Source: Pieris napi (lineage: Eukaryota > Arthropoda > Insecta > Lepidoptera > Pieridae). Taken from it: 64,000 nucleotides of DNA. The position numbers were made by a program, and so were the translations under genes. How positions within the stretch are numbered: the first letter of the stretch is position 1; each line of letters begins with the position of its first letter. This document shows positions 1 to 12,741 of this stretch, piece after piece. The DNA lies in the NCBI RefSeq assembly GCF_905475465.1, contig NC_062236.1, positions 6,582,001-6,646,000 of the forward strand. The letters are read 5' to 3'. The notes beneath the pieces were generated by a model. It saw only the letters and a program-made list of their open reading frames with translations, did no database searches and was not told where the DNA came from.

Positions 1-272
1 AAGGTTGAGAATCAGCTACTATCTATTTTTCAAAACCTTAAGTGATAAGGGGTGTCCACCCCAAAAAAAATATTTGTATTTTTTAGACAATTTTTTTTGT
101 TTTTATTTTTTTATGATACAACATACAAAAATACATACAACCCTAATTTTCACTCCTCTACAATCAACCCCTATTTTTGATTATAGTAGATAGTTATTTT
201 TTTTTAACTTAAAAAATGTTTCCCAAAAATAATATAGGTACATGGCAAAACAACGTTTGCCGGGTCAGCTAG
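1..272 (+). mobile_element. 3' portion of a Helitron-like element (cut by the window edge)
   Basis: The segment ends GCCGGGTCAGCTAG followed by T, the 3' terminus shared by non-autonomous lepidopteran Helitrons. The interior (CACCCC, AACCCTAATTTTCACTCCTC) is homologous to the reverse complement of the complete copy at 45717-46032. Confidence 0.7.
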
Positions 273-273
273 T

Positions 274-1736
274 ATCTTATAATTATAAGTTCTTTTAAAT
301 TGCTTCCTTAAAAATACCACCTCGATGAACCAAGACATAATTCATCATTCACCGCTACGTACTCTTAAGCTCAGATTACAAACAAAAAACTGTCGTCCAG
401 ACAGCTTGGCACCGATTTTTTGTTCGCGCATACGTGCTAAAACAAACAGGACGTGTGGCTGCGACATAAATCTTTAACCGGAAATGGTCACGCGACCCTC
501 ATCTAATGGTTAATGCTTTAATAAATATCAGTTTTTATAACCGCCCATGAATATTTGTAAAAAAAAATAATTAGAGTTATGTACTTAGCTATGTAAAATT
601 GTTATATTGTTTATATGGTGGTCTTAATATTATTAAGTCCTAAATCCAGGGCATCAACATTTACTGCCAAAATATGACATTTTATATCAGAAATCTAATT
701 ATAAATATGGACAAAATAAAATACTAATTCTATTTTATGAATGTTAAGAAATATAAAATTCTTTAAACATAGGTCCAATCACTCAACAATAAATGCCTTT
801 CAACCTTCTTGATTTAGATAGTAAAAATACGACCGGGTTATATTTCTTCTATATTATGTAATCATATATTTTACAAGCAACGAAACACAAGCGAAAGTTA
901 CTGGTGCCTGCATTTATTTATTTTTAAATATACATCCTCAGGATTAATATGATGGAAATAAAATAATAACTGATTGAGAAATAAATCCAAAACCCAAAAC
1001 TATAAAACAAAATTTAGAGCTAAACAAAAATCAATTAGTTAGTAAAAACGAAACAAACATTTTTATTTTGCAATAAATACAAATTAATTTGACATAACAT
1101 TTAGATAAACGCGCTTCCAAACAAGACTGCTATGGTTACATTAATACAAACCACAGCGGTTTTCAAATGTAACTTATTATTATTGTATTATATTTTTTTG
1201 TAAAATAAAGAAATTAAAAAAAAAAAGATATAATGTATTAATTGTGGTTTACATCGGCTTTAATTAAAGTACTTTAAAATAGCTATAACTATTGACTAAA
1301 CAAAATTGACACAAATATCAATCCTACAACACAAACCACGCTCTGTCAACATACCAAAGCCACAAGCAAAATAAAATAATTCCGCTAATCTAACACGCCT
1401 AAACTGTAATTGTTACACGTGTAATACCGTTTTAACCGGTCATTACTTACGGGAAACTGGTAGGCCCTAGTGAATAATTGAGCGTTGCGTGAGAGATGGA
1501 CTTGTGAAAATATGAAATGATTTTGTCCGGAGATTTAGCCCCGCGGGCGACATCCGACAAATGACGCTGTGAAATTGTCGGATTTATGAAGTTTAAATTG
1601 TTTAGCGGCAAATGGATTATTGCGTGACAGCGGTGTACAAACACGGTGAATTTATACAGAATTTACATAAATTAAGAACAATTTGGTAGCTAAGCGTGCG
1701 AATCTCCATCTTGAAGTTCAAACCGGCTGTGCAATA
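274..1736. other. AT-rich intergenic sequence
   Basis: No gene or repeat recognised. A less AT-rich block at about 1430-1640 (including CGGTCATTACTTACGGG and CCCCGCGGGCGACATCCG) stands out as possible regulatory sequence; the open frame across it has no domain. Confidence 0.5.
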
Positions 1737-1901
1737 ATCAATGGCGCTACAACCTTTTTAGGTCTAGGCCTCATCTATGTATCTGTTTCATGATCATTTG
1801 TTAATCTAATAGGCAAGTAGGTGATCAGCCTGTGCCTGCTAGATTAGACGCACGCCGTCGACTTTTTGGATCTAAGGCAAGCCGGTTTCCTCACGATGTT
1901 T
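1737..1901 (-). mobile_element. SINE family B 3' part, head missing
   Basis: The minus strand carries AAACATCGTGAGGAAACCGG, the CAAAAAGTCGACGGCGTGCG region and the GTTGTAGCGCCATTGATT end. It is 5'-truncated, as expected for an incomplete retroposon. Confidence 0.75.
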
Positions 1902-4810
1902 GACACCAATTAAAAATAACTTATTATTATGACATTATGTTAATGTTCTTATTATATGACATTATAAAAATTAATATGACATTTGCTTGCCTATTTACAT
2001 AGGTATGGCTGATTGTGCGGATTTTTATAATTAACCTATCTCATTGTTCCACTATCTTGGCAAATAAACGATTTATCAGGTTACCTTCGTACCATCACAC
2101 AACACAGCAGAATTAGGTATTACTTACTTAAATGTATTCAATAATTTTCATTAATTTTTTTCTTTCTAAATGGTTAAACCCTTTTTGTATATATTATGTA
2201 TTCCATTTTTGGCTATATCTTTAGTATAATTGTTTTTTGTTATGTATTTTTTATGTAAGGTATAGGATTACGAAATAAATAAATATGTAGGTATATAAGT
2301 AAAAGAACTTGGTAATTAAAAGTGTTTGCTAAGATTTGTCCTTAATAATAACCAGTTCTTTTCAAATTCAACAATGGTTCCTTGAAAAATTCCTGTATTA
2401 AATTTCGTATACGCATTTAGTTTTCAATATTTTTGATGTGCGTTGGAAAGGATTCCACAAATTATTTTCGTATACACAAGTCAAATAATACGATTGGCTA
2501 GACAAATAAATCCACGTGGCCCGGAAACGGAATTGGACACCTCGACCACGGCCCACACGCCTCGGCCTGCCGTGCCTGACCACATCTTAGTTTAGCTTTT
2601 TGTTGCCCGATTTATAGTTCCGCCCGTGCCACACGTGAATAAATAGCAAATTTATTCGTAAGGGCTGTTATGGAATGTGTTTCTCTCTAAGAATGAAATA
2701 TATACAGTCATGGATTAAATAATAATATTATCTATCCTTAGACATTTAGTTAGATTATGAGTTTAGTTTATTATCTAACATTAGAGTTAGTTAGAGTTCA
2801 TTTATATAAATGTATATATATACAGACATTTTCAACTTACTGTTTGCTATGTTGGTGTATTATCTTATTATGTTTAATTTAAAAATGTTTATATGTAACC
2901 GTTTAAGATAACATTAAATTTAGAATAGGAAACTATTGCGATTTAACCCTACGTGCGCCATCTATAATGCTGTATCAACTGTGGAAGCTTCTGTTTATCA
3001 TTGGTCGACGTAGTAGCAGCAATATACCATAGATGGCGCTTTACTGTGATTCCAAAAAACAATCTTTGATAAGCAAACCAATTTTATAGAAGTGTTTTAA
3101 TATGATAATGGTGTTGTTGATACTTAATAGTACAAAAGTTATAAATTTGACTGTAAATATTATACCTAAAATCATTTTATTCTAGAAATTAGCTCATAGA
3201 CTTGATAGGTTTAGGAGTTAGGAGCATTATTTGTATTGTTGTTAATGACGGGTAATTTTAAAAGTGAGCCTCACCAACCTACTTATATCGTGTAAGTACC
3301 TAAGTAATAGTTATAAATAAGAGGTACGAAAAAGTAAATTTACATGTGTTCGGTTTCAGGCTTTCATTTTATTAAATTTATTAAGTAAAAAAATATAGCG
3401 ATCATTAGTTGTGGCTCTTTTATTTTTTATTTGGTATCGGACGCGCTAAAAAGCGCCCATGCATAATTACCTCCTGTGAGGATCGGAGGGAGAGTAAGAA
3501 CAGAGACAACAGTGGAGTTGAAAGACCTCTTTTATTTATTTTTTTATGCAAATATTCTATTGTATGAAAGTAAAAGTTTAAATTAAAAAGGCATTTGTGA
3601 ACTGTTAAAACTCAGTATTTTTTTTTAAATAGGATTATTTTAATTGAATAAATAGCCAAGTGTGAATAGCGACATGAAATCGGAGTTACAGTTTAGTCCT
3701 GCCTTCGTGGTGAATAAAAATACAATATTTTTATTTTTATCATTGTACGTACGTACGTACCTACTCGAGTCGAATTAAGAAGTTAGGATGCGCTATGAAC
3801 GAAAATATAAGGCTTGAAAAAAAAAACGGGTCTTAAACCATACCGACGGAAATATTATTACTATCCATTCTAGTAGGTACCAATTCGCAATGTACCTACT
3901 TTGCAATAAATGTTTTTAGGCGTAGATTGCATAAATACTTCAAACATAAATATTTCCGGAATTGCTTAGACTATATGTGGCTGAAAATTATTTTATTTCC
4001 CGGCATGTCCTACTGTCTGACTGTAGCTCACGAACTGTCCTTCGCCAGCAGTCACCAATTCCGCTTACGATTTCGCTGGTTAACCTCAGTCCTTCCCTGT
4101 CTCGTGCCACTTCCCGCCAATTGCTGGCTTTCAGCTGCAGCAGGTCCTGTCAATCCAGCGGTAGCTAAAAGGAAACACTGCCTGATATTTTATCTAGAGA
4201 GAGACAATTGACGTGAACACATGAAATTCTAAGAACAAGAAATAAAGTTTTAGTTTGTTTTTTGTATTTAAACCAGATTAAAATTTCATTAGGAAATTTT
4301 AATTGATTTTACATAAATAAATACGTGAAATATAAAAAAATATAAATGTAATTGTTAAAAATCCTCTCCATTGAAAGCCCTGTCCAACCCGGAACTTTTG
4401 TATGCATTTATCGGTGAATTACAACGTCGAGCCGTGCCAGTGAAAATACCCAGTCACAAGCACATACATATTTATATCATTTTTTATAGAAACATATATT
4501 TTCATGTCTTTTTGTGCTTTGAATAAAAATAGTATCACTTTTACAGCGTATTAAAATTATTTGTACTCATTAATCTAAATTCTAATCAGAGGGCTTAGTC
4601 AAGATGCCTTAACAGTAATGTATGTAGAAAGTCGAAAACTAAATTGGTATGAAAATTTGTCGACATGAACTGTCATTTCATACAAATTTTGAGCAGCACA
4701 AAATGTTTATAATTTTGTAAAAGAAATCAGGTACTTTATAAAGTGAATTAATTTCACAAGTTCCACAGGTTTCCTATTTTCTTTTAGGTATACAAATAAT
4801 AAGCAGCAGA
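1902..4810. other. AT-rich intergenic sequence
   Basis: It holds a possible LINE-like AT tail ending AATAAATAAATATG near 2290, the GTAC microsatellite, and a composition island at 3990-4180 whose two overlapping frames show no known domain. Nothing else recognised. Confidence 0.45.
3743..3762. repeat. Microsatellite (GTAC)n
   Basis: TGTACGTACGTACGTACC contains four GTAC units; each unit is its own palindrome. Confidence 0.85.
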
Positions 4811-5062
4811 ATAGTGTCGGGCTAGTCGCTATACCGTGCGACTACCCTGTGGTCGTTGCTTCGAATCACAGCTGTGCACCAATGGATTTCTTAAATGAAA
4901 AAACATATTCTCCTACGTCGAAGGCAAACATTGTAAGTAACTACAATAAGTATCAGGCATTCAGTACCTACCTACTTGTCGAAAAAAATCAATATGGTCA
5001 AAGTATACTGATACAATCTGCGACCAAGACCCATATAACGTTGTAGCGCCACAGAATTTTTA
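4811..5062 (+). mobile_element. SINE family B copy, old and diverged
   Basis: AGTGTCGGGCTAGTCGC, GCTGTGCACCAATGGATTTC and GACCAAGACC followed by GTTGTAGCGCCACAGAATTT retain the order of family landmarks, but point changes and internal losses are many. Confidence 0.6.
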
Positions 5063-5567
5063 ATAATATAGCACTCCTTTTTTCATAAAAATGAAATCAT
5101 GCTAGTTTTACCGTTTTAATTAAGTTCTCATCTGTCTCTTTTCATCAAACTGTAAACACCATTCAACAGAAAGAGACGGAATGCGTTAGTTGTTATCGAG
5201 GGCTGACTGCGTTGTCACTCAACTAGCATTAAATATTTAAATTGGAGCGATATATATAGTGTTCAATAATAGCGACTATTTTGCGAATACAGTAAAAACA
5301 AAATCTTTTTTCGAACAAAAACCGGGTAAATAAGAGCAAAAAGTCGTAATAAAGAGGACCACCACGAGTATAACGATATTACCTTCGTAGGTAGCGCCGT
5401 TCATTAGTTGTGTTTGTACAAAGCTTTTGCAAATGAATAGATATATACGTCGGCTATTAAATCAACGCACGGGCCACATACGCCCACCGTCTGTGTTTGT
5501 TGAGGTGCTAATTATATTGAGTTTCTACTCTACACTAATAATGTATGAAGCGATACCTTATTCTTTT

Positions 5568-5821
5568 GACGACTCATTGGTCTAGTGGTTAGTACCCCTG
5601 ACTGCGAATCCATGGGTCCCGGGTTCGATCCCCGGCTGAGACGAACATCGATGTGATGAGCATTTGGTGTTGTGCTTAGGTCTTGGGTGTTTAAATATGT
5701 ATTTATATATCTATCTTTAATATGTATGTATATCCGTTGCCTCGTACCCATAACACAAGCTTCACCAGCTTAGCATGGGACTAGGTCAATAATTGGTGTG
5801 AATTGTCTTAAAAAAAAAAAA
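5568..5821 (+). mobile_element. tRNA-derived SINE family A, copy 1 (A-tailed)
   Basis: The tRNA-like head has pol III box A (TGGTCTAGTGGTTAGTACC) and box B (GGGTTCGATCCC), followed by a body ending GCATGGGACTAGGTCAATA and a poly-A tail. A second full copy lies at 45296. A functional tRNA is excluded because the body and A-tail are shared by both copies. Confidence 0.85.
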
Positions 5822-6062
5822 CGCCCTTCGAGCTTTCTGGTAGCGTGTGTCCAGACATACTTTGGCACGAGTTTGGTTTGTCTTTATACGAAAGTAGGAT
5901 AGTCGACAATGCCTGTTTTTAGGTCTAAGGTAAATATGTCTTATAATGTTTTGAATCTATAAAAACTGAAAGGTTTTCACGATGTTTCTACTACTGTACA
6001 CATAATACGCAATTACGCATTAATTAATGTCTTGATAGTGGCGCACCTTTATTTAAGAAACT

Positions 6063-6350
6063 CAAAATTTTATCTCTTCCATGTATTTATATTTTAGAGA
6101 TATCCTTATGCGTGCACAGAAACATACATATTTTAACTCGAATGTAGAAGTCGAAGTAAGAAGTAGACATGGGGAGAAATTGACTATGCCAAAAATCAAA
6201 CTGGAAATGTTTCGGAAAAACACCTTTTATATGGCAATTAAAGTTTACAATAAATTACCAAAATAATTAAAAGATCTTCCGACTAGAGTCTTTAAAAACC
6301 GACTGTATTACTTTTGGAAAAAAAATTATTATTCAATAAATGATTATTTG
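6063..6350 (+). pseudogene. Non-LTR retrotransposon reverse transcriptase C-terminal relic
   Basis: The frame reads NVEVEVRSRHGEKLTMPKIK, then FYMAIKVYNKLPK, a stop at 6264-6266, then LKDLPTRVFKNRLYYF and YYSIND. This is the familiar tail of Jockey/CR1-type reverse-transcriptase proteins (basic/Pro segment, AIK.YN.LP, FK..L, FYS). Only the last about 90 residues remain, with an in-frame stop. It is followed by an AT-rich tail ending in ATT repeats at about 6547, consistent with a 5'-truncated LINE. Confidence 0.7.
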
Positions 6351-7712
6351 CATGAGACTCTGTAATTGATATAAATTAAATAAAGATATTTACGATACAG
6401 ATAGTATAAGAATTGTCTTTGACTAATAATGTAAAATTCCTTAAGACAAATTTGCGCGCCATGTGTTGCAGAATATGCGAACGAGTTTTGATTGTACCTT
6501 AACATTTTTGTACCATATTCGTGCAATAAATAAATTATTATTATTATAAAGCGCACATTAAACAGCTACAGGCTAATTGTTTTTACACTAGATATTTTGT
6601 AGTTTGTTTTATGATATAAGTTTAGCTATACCTTTTATAGAAGTAATATATAGTTGTGGTAGATATTATAACAACCAAAACATATACTTGACCAATACAT
6701 CCACTTGAAATTACCTCTTAAACTAACGTATGTATATCCCAATTGAAATGTATAAAAATTTAAAATAAAAACAGAACAGAATTGTAGCTCCTAAACTCTC
6801 AACATAAAATTGGTAACTATCAAGAGCAACAAGCATGCACGCACCGCGTAGTTGTTGATACACGAAATAGGAAAAAAGTAAAAAAAGTCGTGTAGTATTT
6901 TAACATAGACGGCCTCCAACTAACTGTACAGAGGGACCGCAAACCCGAAAACCTACATCCGTCCGATTTTACGAAAATAAACAAACTGTATCGAGTGCAG
7001 CCTAAATCGATAGCCTGGATGATTCGTCAAAACTTTTGTCTGCGATGTATATAAGGGCTATTCTATACCTTGGCTTTTACTCAACAAGGTTAATTAATAG
7101 TGATTCAGATGTTGAGTTTTCGTACTATTATTAAGATATGTAGGTTTTGTTTGATGTCACAAGAATTCTTTGTAAAAGAATGTCAAAACTGTTATCGACT
7201 AATATTAGTTTTATACACTTATTAACGGGGCGTAAGAAACAGCTAAGCGCTATTAATAAAAGGGTGTACAGTAATAATAATAATAATTAAGACTCATTTA
7301 TTTTTTGGTGCACTGTATGTAGCCAAGTTCACATTTCAAGGATCGTCATGCTTGCCTAAATGTCATTGCTTGTGGCGGTGTCCATGCGTCGGGTTGCCTC
7401 TCTCCCTAAAATATGGCGAGGGGGCCGATGTCTGGCCATGCGTCATGCTCGTGAACGGGTGCTGCTTGTGGTGACTGGTCGTACTTGAATTCGTGTATGC
7501 GGTGATTTTGGTTATTTCGACTATGTGCTTGCTTGTTGTTCCCACGAGAATGCAAGTGCGTGCTCCTATTTCACCATACCTTCTGCTGATAGAGGACTAA
7601 TCTTTGTTTTTAATTTATGTTATTATTATTAATTAAGTACTTAAAATGTCACATGAGACATGGTGTAATGGTTGCAGCTCCTTACAAACATTTTGTAAAA
7701 CAAAAAAATGGC

Positions 7713-7870
7713 GATTAAAAAGAGTGGCGGAGAGTTTATTGCCAGTTCTTCTATCCCGTTCTACGCCCTTGATTTGAGAACTGGCAATAAATGTTAAATT
7801 AGAAGCATTAATATGTATTTCATGACAAGTCATAAGTGTACATTACCTATGTGATTAAATGATTTTTTAT
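7713..7870 (+). repeat. LINE-type 3' end (GAGTGGCGGAGAG family), copy 1
   Basis: AAAAAGAGTGGCGGAGAG, CTACGCCCTTGATTTGAGAA and CATAAGTGTACATTACCTAT are shared with 14865-14985 and, in reverse, with 51957-52065. This is a recognisable dispersed lepidopteran 3' UTR segment. Confidence 0.65.
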
Positions 7871-10800
7871 TTTATTTTATACAGTTTACAGTATTAAAGC
7901 GTTCACAATCAAGACATAACAAGACGAAACTATGAAGGGCAGTGTCGAAAATTCTTGACTGAACTATCCTAAGATAACATCCCAAAATCCTACTGGTTAT
8001 CGATACAAACATCGGTTAATATTACCACATCTCAATGCCATTGCTATTTTGTAGCGTAACTAAATATGCCCTAATACAACGTACAAAGGAAAATATTACA
8101 AGTATTGTGAATCAAAAAAGCGTGATAACTCGGTCCTTTTAGGTGAATATATCCCCAAAACTGGGTTAGTAATACGAGCCATTGAAAGGAATATCTGAAC
8201 AATACACCTCTGACATACCATTACATGCTGGATATAATTAGCTATGGTGTACGGATTTAGATTTGTAACGATAATATTTGAATGCATCGAATAAACATCT
8301 GTGCGAGATTTGAGATTTGACAGGCGAATGGCTGCATTGAAATGTAGAAAACTGATATGCAACAAAGCCTTAAAATGGTCAGTCAGTATTCATCTTGATA
8401 TTGCGTTGGGTGTGGTAATTATGGAGTTTTTAGATACGTTTTATAATACCATTGTATGGGTAATTATTGCTTAGTGCATTTTGATTATTTATTAATTTAA
8501 AGATTCATAGTTATTAATTTATACTAAATGTAGTATAAATTAATGGTATTTGACTGACTGTGCTTAGTGGTTAACGCAGATTGTGTGTTTCGTGTCCGGC
8601 GAAATAATGTGCTTTTAGGCGCAGAAGTTTCATGAAATGGAAACTGACAAAAAAATCTGCTCCACACTGCATTAAGGGTAAAAAACAATACTTATAGTAT
8701 TAGAAGCGGTTTCAATAGTTTTTAATTTGAAGAAAGGCTTGAAATCGCAAGTTCAATCTTAAGTAGGTAGTAACATTTTCATTGATTTAATGTCAGTCGT
8801 TTATTTATTTATTTATTTATTCAAGTAGAATACATACTTAACACAAATACTAGAGATAAACTCAAGTTATAATTAGAGAACTAGTGACTAGACTAAACTT
8901 GCAATACATTTATAGGTGTATGAAAGAACGTAGGTATTGACTATCATTCAGTAGCTTAAGTATCTAAAGACATCTCTGGCTTTTGATATTAAGTCATAAA
9001 GTGCCAAAAATTTTGTAAACGTCAATTTAATTTATCAACAAAAAACGTTTAAATGACCGTGTTCCGGCACGCGTCCGTTCACCATCATGACCTTCGTCAA
9101 AATGACAGATTTCGCGCATATCACTGTTATGCAACAGTGAACCAGACTACCGGACATTTATTAAAACCTTCAATGAATGTATCGAAAATTCGCATTTTTA
9201 TAAAACGGATTATTTTGCTCCAATAATTCTATAAATAGATATGCAGCTGACTGATACCTCCGTGAAATACTTTGTGTATTATGAATGCAAATTCACGCAT
9301 AATGTAGGTGCTTCGATCTGTCATCTCTTACATATTTAATAAGAAAGTGACGGTATACAAAAATAAGTAACGCCGAAACTTATAGTCAAATCATTAAGAG
9401 ATTGTCTAAGCTATTTACTAAGTTAACTAAATTCGCCTTTTCCTGTGTGCTTAATAAAATCGTTCGTTAATTAATCGGGCATTATAGGTAATTCCTTGTA
9501 AAGTTTCACCATTATTAAACCACTGCTAAGTACACTGTACATTTATTAATTTCATTATGAATACAATTTTACTGTATCTTTTAAACATTTTTTGTGGACA
9601 TTCAATATAGCTAGCTGAATAATTAATGACAATAGTTTAATCACTTAAAGCTTAAAGGTTACATCAGACAATGAGGTACTTTTACTGTTTTTCCAACCTG
9701 TATGTGATAGGTATAAAGCCAGTCCCTATAATTCAAACTAATGCGTTAGTACGTAAAAAGGCGCACCTAAACAATCAATGCATCAGAAATAGCAAACAAT
9801 AGAAACGTATCGCAAAGCTGAAAACCGTTTTCCGATTTGGGCTTCGTTATCCCGACTATAAAGTCACGGCCTCTCTATGTACGGCTGATAGTTTTCCACT
9901 TTTTTTTTCAGTAACCACAGGAAAATCTGATGGCTTTTTTGCCCAGTAACTGTGCGTTGTGCGTCGCTTTTGATTCGGAATGGTCGCGATTGAATCACGA
10001 AGTACGGTGAAAACTTTCAGGCGTTCTCGGTTTTCATAACAAATTGAAACTTGCAATTTTTTTGCAAAGTTTCTTTTTAAGAGTATTCTTTATAAATAGA
10101 ACAACTTTGTAGCAGAAGCTTTCGTTTCACGCATTGTTGATGAAGTAATAATATTTTTTTATTATTTTAGTGAGTTTCCATTCCTATTTTGCGTTTTATT
10201 TTAACGACATGCAGAGGATGTTAGATAGATATCTACAAATAAAAGTTAACATGCATTATGCAGTAACACGAACTACCGACCATTATTTCCGATTATTCAT
10301 TATTTCGTTGTTTTTGCAGTGTAATTTAGATTTCATAGTATTGTCTTTTATTGACATAACTTTTAGACATACCTAGAGAAAACACTTTTTAACGGTTTTG
10401 AAGTAATGTTTTATTATAAATTTACAATTATTTGACATAATTTTTTTAGTCAATACCAACTCCGGGAAAACAAATACAGATAATACAACTTTTTCTACAG
10501 CTGTGATACTTTTTGACATTCAACACCTTTTGTCTTCAGTCATCGTGACCACGCACGCTGTAAAGCACGCGAAACGTCCGTTAAATTAAAAATTATGTAA
10601 AATAATTGTAAATTTATAATAAAACATAACTTCACATCCGTTAAAACAGTGTTTTTCTAAATTTAGATTTCAATTGTGTTCAGAAAGTCAGCCTTACATC
10701 GCTTTATATATTCAACTTATCATAATTAAAATTCTATTCAATAACCTTCCATGTTGTTTAAACCTACAGCTTTATAAATTAAAAGCCGGAACGAACTTCT

Positions 10801-11220
10801 GTTCAATTCGAAGAATTAACACACGACAGGCCAAATTGTGCCCAAGAAACGTTCGATTATCTTTTCACGGGTTAATTGAGCCCGTTGAACAAAAACTTTG
10901 CCGCCGGCCTCCTGTCTAATGACGCTATAAACTTGAATTATACGCACTGCTAGCCATCCGTCTCAACTTTGTATCGACATGTCAATAGTCTAAATATATT
11001 GATGCAATGTAATTTGTAAAAATCATGAGACTGGCATGTTCGATTATTGTTTAAGATTAAATTTTTGGCATCTCTTTCATTGATAAAAACATATGTTTTT
11101 TAAAGTAGTTTATCAATAAAAATATATTTTACGTGTGAACTGACGTTTTATTTATTATTTTTCGCTTATTATTGATACTAAATGGTTAAGCGTTCATAAG
11201 ATAGGGCAGCGATTTATATA
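7871..11220. other. AT-rich intergenic sequence
   Basis: Only short open frames without similarity. Nothing recognised apart from ATTT repeats near 8800. Confidence 0.45.
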
Positions 11221-11564
11221 TGTCACCGTAAAATTGTAAACACCGTTTCATTGTAATTTATCTAGCGAGATTGTAAACTGTCCTCAACAATTCAGTTTAT
11301 TTGACTAATACCCGTGTTTCATTCCTAACTCTATGGACACAGAACGGTCTACTATAAAGCCAACCACTCAGGGACAGCCTTCGGACAGTTAACAATTTGA
11401 CAATTTTAAGATTGTTATTTGACGGTTTCACTTCGATAGATTACAATCTGCCGAATAATAATACGTTAAATTGTAAGCAGTACGTTGAGTTCACAATCTT
11501 TCGACAGTTCACAATCTCGCGAGATAGATTACAATCTAACGGTGTTTACAATTTTACGGTGACA
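11221..11564. mobile_element. 344-bp terminal-inverted-repeat element (TGTCACCG ends)
   Basis: The left end TGTCACCGTAAAATTGTAAA matches the complement of the right end, and similarity continues inward about 60 bp (ACACCGTT...ATTGTAATYTATCT..CGAGATTG). A TCTCGCGAGA palindrome lies in the right arm. It is non-coding. A short relative lies at 52768-52884. No clear target duplication is visible, so the superfamily is unassigned. Confidence 0.75.
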
Positions 11565-12083
11565 CTTTTGGAAACGCTATATGTACGACACGGAAATACG
11601 TGTAAGAAACGAAGACTAATGTAGAAAATATTTTAGTATAATTTAAAGCACCTTTGAACATCATAACTCAGCATCTTCCAAACCGTCATCAAGATAGTAA
11701 AGAAAGAATACAAGACGCAAGAAATTTGTTGAGTAAAAATGATTATTAGCGGTGAATGCAAAGGAAATCCTAAGTTAGATATCTAACGCCATTTTATGAA
11801 ATACAAAAGTTCACAAATTTTATGAAATACAAAAGTTCTTTTGCAACGTTTAAACATAAATACTTGATAGATTTAATTAAATTGACCGTTTGGCTGACAT
11901 TTGATCCAGGTTTCGTTAATTTAATAGGGTGGTGGGCATGGGATTGAATCCTGGCGAATAAATAACTGTTTTTACTCATCACCTAATTGCCTATTACAAA
12001 CTGTATACGGCCACAATTGGGGTGTAATATAACAAATGTCTTATTATATATAACTTAGGCGCAGATATCTATCGTGTAGATAA

Positions 12084-12363
12084 AAAAAAATCAGTGGCGC
12101 TACAACCTCTCTTAGATCTTGGCCTCAGATTTCTGAATCTGTTTCTGGCAAGGAGGTGATCAGCCTCCAGTGCCTGAAACACGCCGTCGACTTTTTGGGT
12201 TCGTAGACCCCATGTCGGTTTCCTCACGATGTTTTCCTTCACCGTTCGAGCAAATGTTAAATGCGCACATAGAAAGAAAGTCCATTGGTGCACAGCCGGG
12301 GATCGAACCTACGACCTCAGGTATGAGAGTCGCACGCTGAAGCCACTAGGCCAACACTGATCA
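12084..12363 (-). mobile_element. tRNA-derived SINE family B, full length with target duplication
   Basis: On the minus strand the head carries box A (TTGGCCTAGTGGC) and box B (GGTTCGATCCC), then a body with CACCAATGGACTTTC, GAAAACATCGTGAGGAAACC and AAATCTGAGGCC, and a T-rich end. It is flanked by ATCTATCGTGTAGATAA (12067-12083) and ATCTATCATGTAGATAA (12364-12380), a 17-bp duplication with one mismatch. Confidence 0.9.
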
Positions 12364-12741
12364 ATCTATCATGTAGATAACGTAATTTTAAATAATACAT
12401 GGCTTGTCTATGTCGTCTGTCATCTTTATATGTTCGCAGATTATTGTAGAGTATTTTTTTTTTATTTCGACATTATCGTATAAACTATAATACTAAGCCA
12501 TAGTACTGTGTATTTTTCTAAATAAATAAATAAAACAAATATTTGTTATAATACATAGAACAAGTTTGTATTGATTCCGCGAATCAGGTTTGTAATAAAT
12601 TCGAATTAAGATCCCATGTAAATTGCGTTCTACTGAAAAATGTATAATACGATCCCGCACGTTAACATAATGTCGGAGCAAATGGCGTGAAGCAAAGACG
12701 CATATTGGGAACGGGACAAAGTTTTATCGGCACAGATAACT

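Noticed and set aside
3927..4211. 94-codon open frame
   Set aside because: A second frame is open over the same bases and neither shows similarity.
5568..5645. Possible functional tRNA gene
   Set aside because: It has box A and box B, but the downstream body and A-tail recur at 45296, identifying a SINE.
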